A stretch of 17,153 nucleotides of DNA. Origin: Candidatus Gastranaerophilales bacterium (GTDB lineage: Bacteria > Cyanobacteriota > Vampirovibrionia > Gastranaerophilales > Gastranaerophilaceae). The first letter of the stretch is position 1. Every line of letters starts with the position of its first letter. The translations under genes and the position numbers were made by a program. The notes below the pieces were generated by a model that had not been told where the DNA came from, did no database searches, and was given only the letters and a program-made list of their open reading frames with translations. Below, one piece after another: positions 13,380-17,153 of this stretch. The stretch lies in contig QAMI01000034.1 of the NCBI GenBank assembly GCA_003150395.1, positions 1 to 17,153 of the forward strand, given 5' to 3'.

Positions 13380-13408
13380 ATTTTATAGATTTTAAACTAT
13401 AATGTCAA
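13380..13408 (-). promoter_or_regulatory. Promoter of folK
   Basis: On the minus strand a perfect TTGACA (13408-13403), 17 bases and TAAAAT (13385-13380) form a near-consensus promoter. The seventh base after the -10 is the A of the folK ATG (13373). Confidence 0.75.
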
Positions 13409-13422
13409 CAGAAATTTATAAA

Positions 13423-14148
13423 CTACGGCAGGCAATCCCAGTAAGTTTTCCCAACACCATCCGGACATTCATTTCTAAGTGCATAATACGAACATCCCAA
13501 TCCATTTCCGGCAGTTGATATTTTTACAGAGCAGGGGCGGTTATCTGTTTCGGCAAACTGGCTGTCTGGATCTATTTTTCCGCTTCCAGGTTTTTGTCCT
13601 GTCAGCATGTCTTGGTTTACATCAACTCTAAACATAAAGATATCATGCCCGAATGCATTTGGCCCGTTAACCGGTCCATTAACATCAACTGTAACAGAGA
13701 TTGTACCTGACCATATACGTGTACATATAGAAGATCCGTCCGGAAGAACTTTCTTCGGGATACAGGTAATACCATTCATAATAGAGTCGCCTTTTCCACT
13801 GTAAGGAACAGCCTTTGTTCTGTTATAATTAAGAGGTAGTTTTTTATAATCTCGCGTTTCAACAACATTTAGCTGCTTGTAAAACTCATTTATAAACATT
13901 TCAGAATTAACATACTCCTTACCGTTATAAGTTGCAAACGAGCGGTGAAGGTTATCCACTCCAAGAGCAAACTTTGTCATCAAAAGTGCCTGAGCAGCAT
14001 TGCTGTAACACTTTTTAAAGCGGGTTTCTAATATTTTCGTCTCACGACTATGGATAATAGTAGGCAGGGTCATGGCTGCTATTATTCCAATAATACCAAG
14101 TGTGATAAGAACTTCCGCCATAGTAAAGGCTTTTGTATAACTATGCAT
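13423..14148 (-). CDS. Type IV prepilin-like (pseudopilin) protein
   Basis: This is a 241-residue protein with a class III signal. The leader MHSYTKA is followed by FTMAEVLITL, where Phe8 would be methylated residue +1 after cleavage and Glu12 is the conserved Glu at +5. The hydrophobic helix (to about 30) anchors it in the inner membrane before assembly. The globular part has an Asp/Gly-rich stretch and several Cys, including a cluster near the C-terminus (CSYYALRNEC and WDCLP) that may form disulfides. Length and the many cysteines fit a minor pilin or pseudopilin. No pilus ATPase or peptidase gene is nearby. GGAG (14160-14157) lies 8 bases before the ATG. It diverges from an XRE regulator. 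Confidence 0.88.
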   Translation of the reverse strand: MHSYTKAFTMAEVLITLGIIGIIAAMTLPTIIHSRETKILETRFKKCYSNAAQALLMTKFALGVDNLHRSFATYNGKEYVNSEMFINEFYKQLNVVETRDYKKLPLNYNRTKAVPYSGKGDSIMNGITCIPKKVLPDGSSICTRIWSGTISVTVDVNGPVNGPNAFGHDIFMFRVDVNQDMLTGQKPGSGKIDPDSQFAETDNRPCSVKISTAGNGLGCSYYALRNECPDGVGKTYWDCLP

Positions 14149-14178
14149 ATTGAAATCTCCTATATTTTTAACCTAGCG

Positions 14179-14196
14179 TGGACATAATTATGTCCA
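14179..14196. promoter_or_regulatory. Perfect 18-bp palindrome, likely operator
   Basis: TGGACATAATTATGTCCA is its own reverse complement over all 18 bases. It lies between the divergent prepilin and XRE-family genes, 31 bases from each start codon (30 on the regulator side). It covers the place of a -35 box for the regulator promoter. This suits binding by a dimer of the regulator at 14227-14493. Confidence 0.7.
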
Positions 14197-14205
14197 TATG
14201 CTGAT

Positions 14206-14213
14206 TATAAAAT
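14206..14213 (+). promoter_or_regulatory. -10 region of the XRE regulator gene
   Basis: TATAAAAT contains two overlapping -10 candidates (14206-14211 and 14208-14213). The -35 at usual spacing would lie inside the palindrome and has no consensus. The predicted leader before ATG 14227 is about 7 bases and has no Shine-Dalgarno. Confidence 0.45.
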
Positions 14214-14226
14214 ATATCATGAAAAT

Positions 14227-14493
14227 ATGCAAGCAAAAGACAAAAAGCAGGAATTTATACAGGCTTTTGGCAGGGTAATAAAAAAATTACGGGAAGAAAG
14301 CAAACGTTCAGCCCGCTCTATTTCTTATGAAATAAATCTTTCAAAAACAACACTTCTCCTTGCAGAAACAGGAAAGTTAGATCCACAAATTACAACTTTC
14401 TGCAAAATATCAGAAGCATTCTACATTCCACCAGACAAACTTCTCAAAATGGTGTACGAAGAATTGCCCAAAGATTGGACTATTGTAGATTAA
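14227..14493 (+). CDS. XRE-family helix-turn-helix regulator
   Basis: This is an 88-residue DNA-binding protein. A single HTH domain spans about 12-70: FGRVIKKLREESKRSARSI, then SYEINLSKTTLLLAETGKLD (helix-turn-helix) and a helix IPPDKLLKMV. It has no separate ligand or dimerisation domain. The fold is that of Cro/CI-type regulators. A perfect palindrome lies upstream, over its own promoter region, so autorepression and control of the divergent prepilin gene are likely. It converges on the aminotransferase gene with only 2 bases between the stop codons. Confidence 0.88.
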   Translation: MQAKDKKQEFIQAFGRVIKKLREESKRSARSISYEINLSKTTLLLAETGKLDPQITTFCKISEAFYIPPDKLLKMVYEELPKDWTIVD

Positions 14494-14495
14494 AT

Positions 14496-15596
14496 TCAAA
14501 CTTTCAGCTTTTCAATAACAGCTTTCAAAGCACCGACAACTGTCAAAATATCGCGTTCTGAGACAAATCCCAGAGTTCCGATACGAAAAATCTTGTCTTT
14601 CAAATCGTTCTGACCGTTTGCAACGATAATATCATAATCATCCTTTAATATTCGTCTGATATCAGGAACTGAAACGCCCTCAGGCGGATAAACTGAAGTA
14701 ACGGCATAACTAGCTTTACTATCATCTTCTACAAAAAGCTTCAAGCCCATTTGCCGTAAAGAATTTCTTAAAAGCATCGCATTTGACTTGTGGCGCGCCA
14801 AAACATTTTCCAAACCTTCTTCTTTAAGCATTTTCAATGCAGAATGAAGCGCAATAACTAGATTTACTGCCGGCGTGTACGGCGTTGTATGCTGAGCCAG
14901 CGATTTTTTGTAAGCACTCCAGTTAAAATAAAATCCCGGGTATTTGCACTGTTTATGAACTTCAAAAGCTTTGTCGCTAGCTGTTAAAAACGCAAGCCCT
15001 GGCGGAATCATGAAACCTTTTTGCGAACCAGAGACAAGAACATCAATTTTCCACTCATCAGGCTTAATATCAATAGCCCCAACGCTTGTAACCCCGTCAA
15101 CAACGGAAAGCGCACCATGTTCACTTATAATTTTGCAAAGCGCCTTAACATCGTTAACCGCGCCGGTTGAAGTTTCGGATTGGGTCAGAGTTACGATTTT
15201 AATTTCTTTATTAACATCTTCATCAAGACGCTTTTTCAAATCAGCTGGATTTATAACCTCTCCGTACGGAACAGATAGTCTTTCAGCAATTGCACCATGA
15301 GATTCCGCAATCTTTGCCCAGCGTTCGCCAAAATTTCCGATTACAAGCGAGAGAACTTTATCTCCGGGATTAACAATATTTGAAAGCGCTGCCTCCATTG
15401 CGCCTGTTCCACTTGAGGCAAAAATGAAAACATCATTTTTAGTTTGAAAAATCCATTTCAGATTTTCATTAACTTCGTCAAAGATTGCCGAGAATTCCGA
15501 ACTTCTGTGCGGAACAGGCGATTTTGCCATCTCTAAAAGCACGTTTTCCGGAACAGGCGTCGGACCTGGTATCATTAACAAAGTTTTATCTTTCAT
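14496..15596 (-). CDS. Class V aminotransferase (alanine-glyoxylate / serine-pyruvate type)
   Basis: This is a 366-residue PLP enzyme, fold type I. Features are PGPTPVPENV (10-19) at the N-terminus, SSGTGAMEAAL (61-71) for phosphate binding, VVDGVTSVGA (165-174) with the PLP-ring Asp167, and SGSQKGF (189-195) with the Schiff-base Lys193. It matches the alanine-glyoxylate or serine-pyruvate aminotransferase group, which in cyanobacteria includes the so-called soluble hydrogenase small subunit, a name not matched by its chemistry. Likely roles are glycine/serine metabolism. AAGGGGG lies 4-5 bases before the ATG, a strong RBS. It diverges from waaA. Confidence 0.92.
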   Translation of the reverse strand: MKDKTLLMIPGPTPVPENVLLEMAKSPVPHRSSEFSAIFDEVNENLKWIFQTKNDVFIFASSGTGAMEAALSNIVNPGDKVLSLVIGNFGERWAKIAESHGAIAERLSVPYGEVINPADLKKRLDEDVNKEIKIVTLTQSETSTGAVNDVKALCKIISEHGALSVVDGVTSVGAIDIKPDEWKIDVLVSGSQKGFMIPPGLAFLTASDKAFEVHKQCKYPGFYFNWSAYKKSLAQHTTPYTPAVNLVIALHSALKMLKEEGLENVLARHKSNAMLLRNSLRQMGLKLFVEDDSKASYAVTSVYPPEGVSVPDIRRILKDDYDIIVANGQNDLKDKIFRIGTLGFVSERDILTVVGALKAVIEKLKV

Positions 15597-15626
15597 TTTA
15601 CCCCCTTAAACTTTTACAGAGTTATA

Positions 15627-15655
15627 TTAACATGTTTTATAATTTTATGTATAAT
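15627..15655 (+). promoter_or_regulatory. Promoter of waaA
   Basis: TTAACA (15627-15632), 17 bases and a perfect TATAAT (15650-15655) form a strong promoter. The expected start near 15662 lies about 3 bases before ATG 15665. No Shine-Dalgarno is present. The position also argues against starts further upstream. Confidence 0.75.
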
Positions 15656-15664
15656 AGTAACGAA

Positions 15665-16903
15665 ATGTTTATATATGGAATTTTATCAACAATAATATTT
15701 TTAACCCTTCTCCCGTTTTACTACGTCGTGCGGGTATTTCAAAAAAAATATCTCTATGGATGGCGCGAGAAGCTTGGTTTTTTGAAATCGCCGGAATTGG
15801 GCAAAAAAGTAATTATGCTGCATGGAGTTTCTGTGGGCGAAATAATCGCGCTCGAAAATCTTACAAAAAAGATTAAAGAAACTTTCCCGGACTACAAAAT
15901 TGTAATTACTACCGGAACAAAGACAGGTCAGGATTTAGCACATAAAAAATATGCAGGAATTGCTGATTTTATTACATATTTTCCATTTGACATTCCGTTT
16001 GCGGTTAATTCATTTTTGAATAAAGTTCACCCGAGCGTGGTTTTGATTGCAGAAACCGAACTCTGGCCGAATTTTGCATACTATTGCAAAAAGAAAGATA
16101 TTCCGCTCCTTGTAATCAACGGCCGCATAAGCGACAGCACTTTTAATGCTTACAGAAGATTAAAATTCTTATTCAAGCATATTTTGAACAATTACATAGG
16201 ACTTTTAACGCAAAGCGTTGAAGACCGCGAAAAATTTATCGCAATCGGTGCAAATCCAGAAACTACAGAATTCATGGGCAATTTAAAGTTTGATATTAAA
16301 AAGCTCGATGTTTCAATTGACATCGGAAAAGGCGAAAACAAGCTTATAATTGCAGGAAGCACACACAAAGGCGAAGACGAAATCGTTTTGGAAGCTTTTA
16401 AAAACGTAAAAGATAAAGTCAGTAATGCAAAACTTCTTCTTGCGTCGCGCCACATGGAAAGATTACCTGACATTGTTGAACTTGTCAAAAGTACAGGGCT
16501 TTCTTACGGATTTCGTTCTAAAGGCGATACCTTTGCTGACAAAGATATAATTCTCCTTGATACAATGGGAGAACTTGGTAAAATGTATGCGATTTGCGAT
16601 TTTGCATTTATCGGCGGCAGCTTCAACAAGACCGGCGGTCATAACCCGCTTGAAGCAGCAGTTTACAACAAGCCTGTGATAACAGGCCCGTGTATTCACA
16701 ATTTTAAAGACATTTACGGCATTTTAACTCATACAAATGCAGGAAAATTAGTCAAAACTCCTCAAGAACTTGAAAGCCACATGCTTAAACTTTTAACGGA
16801 CAAAGAATTCTACAAATCCGCTCAGAATGACTGTTTCAAGGTTTTCGAAAGCCAAAAGGGTGCTCTTGACTTTGTAATAGGCAAACTGCGACAAATTCTT
16901 TAG
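15665..16903 (+). CDS. waaA: Kdo transferase (lipid A 3-deoxy-D-manno-octulosonate transferase)
   Basis: This is a 412-residue inner-membrane-associated GT-B glycosyltransferase (family GT30) that adds Kdo from CMP-Kdo to the lipid A precursor. An N-terminal membrane segment (2-22) is followed by GWREKLG and HGVSVGE (53-59), whose Glu59 is the expected catalytic base. AETELWPN, FMGNLKFD, the C-terminal GSTHKGEDE, and FIGGSF with GGHNPLEAA form the CMP-Kdo site. Length fits the family (about 420). The frame is open further upstream to 15485, but those codons overlap the divergent aminotransferase gene and its promoter; ATG 15632 and 15647 lie within the promoter. ATG 15665 gives a normal WaaA N-terminus. 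It implies a Kdo-containing outer membrane. Confidence 0.94.
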   Translation: MFIYGILSTIIFLTLLPFYYVVRVFQKKYLYGWREKLGFLKSPELGKKVIMLHGVSVGEIIALENLTKKIKETFPDYKIVITTGTKTGQDLAHKKYAGIADFITYFPFDIPFAVNSFLNKVHPSVVLIAETELWPNFAYYCKKKDIPLLVINGRISDSTFNAYRRLKFLFKHILNNYIGLLTQSVEDREKFIAIGANPETTEFMGNLKFDIKKLDVSIDIGKGENKLIIAGSTHKGEDEIVLEAFKNVKDKVSNAKLLLASRHMERLPDIVELVKSTGLSYGFRSKGDTFADKDIILLDTMGELGKMYAICDFAFIGGSFNKTGGHNPLEAAVYNKPVITGPCIHNFKDIYGILTHTNAGKLVKTPQELESHMLKLLTDKEFYKSAQNDCFKVFESQKGALDFVIGKLRQIL

Positions 16904-16925
16904 TTTAAATATTTATCGATAATTA

Positions 16926-16953
16926 GAAAGCCCGTAAAATCGGGCATTCTTTC
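16926..16953 (+). terminator. Intrinsic terminator after waaA
   Basis: GCCCG (16930-16934) pairs with CGGGC (16941-16945) around loop TAAAAT. An A-A mismatch and three more pairs extend the stem (GAA/TTC). The T-run is short (TTCTTTC), so strength is moderate. Confidence 0.65.
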
Positions 16954-17053
16954 GTATTACAATTCTAATATGTAACGAAATATTACGAAAAAGAGAAAAA
17001 AAATTAAAGAAAATAGTTCTTTATGCCGTACCTCATGACAAGGAAATGAAATG

Positions 17054-17059
17054 AAAGGA
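17054..17059 (+). promoter_or_regulatory. Ribosome binding site of the 17068 gene
   Basis: AAAGGA lies 8 bases before ATG 17068. The other ATGs just upstream (17031-17053) lack such a site or stop quickly. Confidence 0.6.
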
Positions 17060-17067
17060 AATTAGTC

Positions 17068-17153
17068 ATGGGTATGGCAGCATCTCAAGCTCGCTTCCTG
17101 GGCTTGACAGCTAGAAAAACTAATACCGAATATGAAGGACAGCAGGTCAACCA
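17068..17153 (+). CDS. 5' end of a protein of unknown function (partial)
   Basis: Only the first 28 codons are in the window, beginning MGMAASQARFLGLTARKTNT. This opening, rich in Ala, Ser, Gln and Arg and without a signal peptide, is one I recall from short proteins common in gut Melainabacteria and some other gut bacteria, often several per genome; their function is not known to me. It follows the waaA terminator by 114 bp, so it is a separate transcription unit. A good RBS supports the start. Confidence 0.75.
   Translation, partial: MGMAASQARFLGLTARKTNTEYEGQQVN

Noticed and set aside
13423..14148. Part of a type IV pilus operon
   Set aside because: No pilB, pilC, pilD or pilQ homolog lies within the window; the gene stands alone with its regulator.
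15485..15664. Longer N-terminus of waaA starting at 15485, 15632 or 15647
   Set aside because: The extra codons overlap the divergent aminotransferase gene and the waaA promoter (15627-15655), and add nothing typical of WaaA.
16904..17067. Riboswitch or structured leader before the 17068 gene
   Set aside because: Apart from the waaA terminator and an RBS, the segment is AT-rich without a convincing fold or known aptamer motif.
1..17153. CRISPR array, insertion sequence, integrase or phage region
   Set aside because: No spaced short repeats, transposase, recombinase or terminal inverted repeats were seen. The only direct repeat is the 608-bp gene array.

Overview
The window looks like a chromosomal stretch from a non-photosynthetic gut relative of cyanobacteria (Melainabacteria/Vampirovibrionia, probably Gastranaerophilales). 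Three things point there. The tRNA-Glu has the cyanobacterial/plastid form (GCCCCCA acceptor, G1-U72, no encoded CCA). The prepilin has the Ala-Phe-Thr-Met-Ala-Glu processing motif I associate with this lineage. WaaA and several TonB-like proteins imply a Gram-negative envelope. The DNA is AT-rich. The taxonomic call is inference from memory and was not searched.

Layout. 1-1235: a tandem array with a period of about 608 bp. It encodes small secreted proteins with a diverged TonB-like C-terminal fold, and the left edge cuts an upstream copy. Each unit carries a conserved tail, a promoter, and a perfect 16-bp hairpin with a T-tract whose stem contains the next start codon. 1260-1420: tRNA-Glu with a strong promoter and a terminator. 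1474-2103: a PPP-type phosphatase. 2100-3844 (minus): two paralogous secreted VWA proteins. 3980-8780 (plus): a four-gene envelope operon comprising a VirB10/TrbI-like periplasmic protein, an 8-TM protein with a degenerate FHA-like N-terminus, and two TonB/TolA-like proteins, the second with a zinc ribbon. 8773-9750 (minus): a family 2 glycosyltransferase. 9751-10185: a short orphan transcription unit ending in a terminator, then a small Cys-containing ORF that lacks a start codon in its frame. 10186-11604: a lineage-type protein of unknown function. 11723-13373 (minus): folK and a BaiN/YhiN-type flavoprotein. 13423-14493: a prepilin diverging from an XRE regulator, with a perfect 18-bp palindrome between them. 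14496-15596 (minus): a class V aminotransferase. 15665-16903: waaA. 17068-end: the start of another gene.

How the genes may work together. Most products act at the cell envelope: secreted VWA proteins, TonB/TolA-like proteins, a VirB10-like protein, a pseudopilin, a glycosyltransferase and Kdo transferase. The best candidate for an undescribed system is the divergent pair of units formed by the VWA paralogs and the VirB10-like/8-TM/TonB/TonB operon. The small secreted TonB-like repeats at the left edge may be related to it. Several good promoters (folK, waaA, the glycosyltransferase, the repeat genes) sit so close to the start codon that leaderless or nearly leaderless mRNAs are predicted. 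Other genes here have clear Shine-Dalgarno sites, so two modes of initiation appear to coexist.
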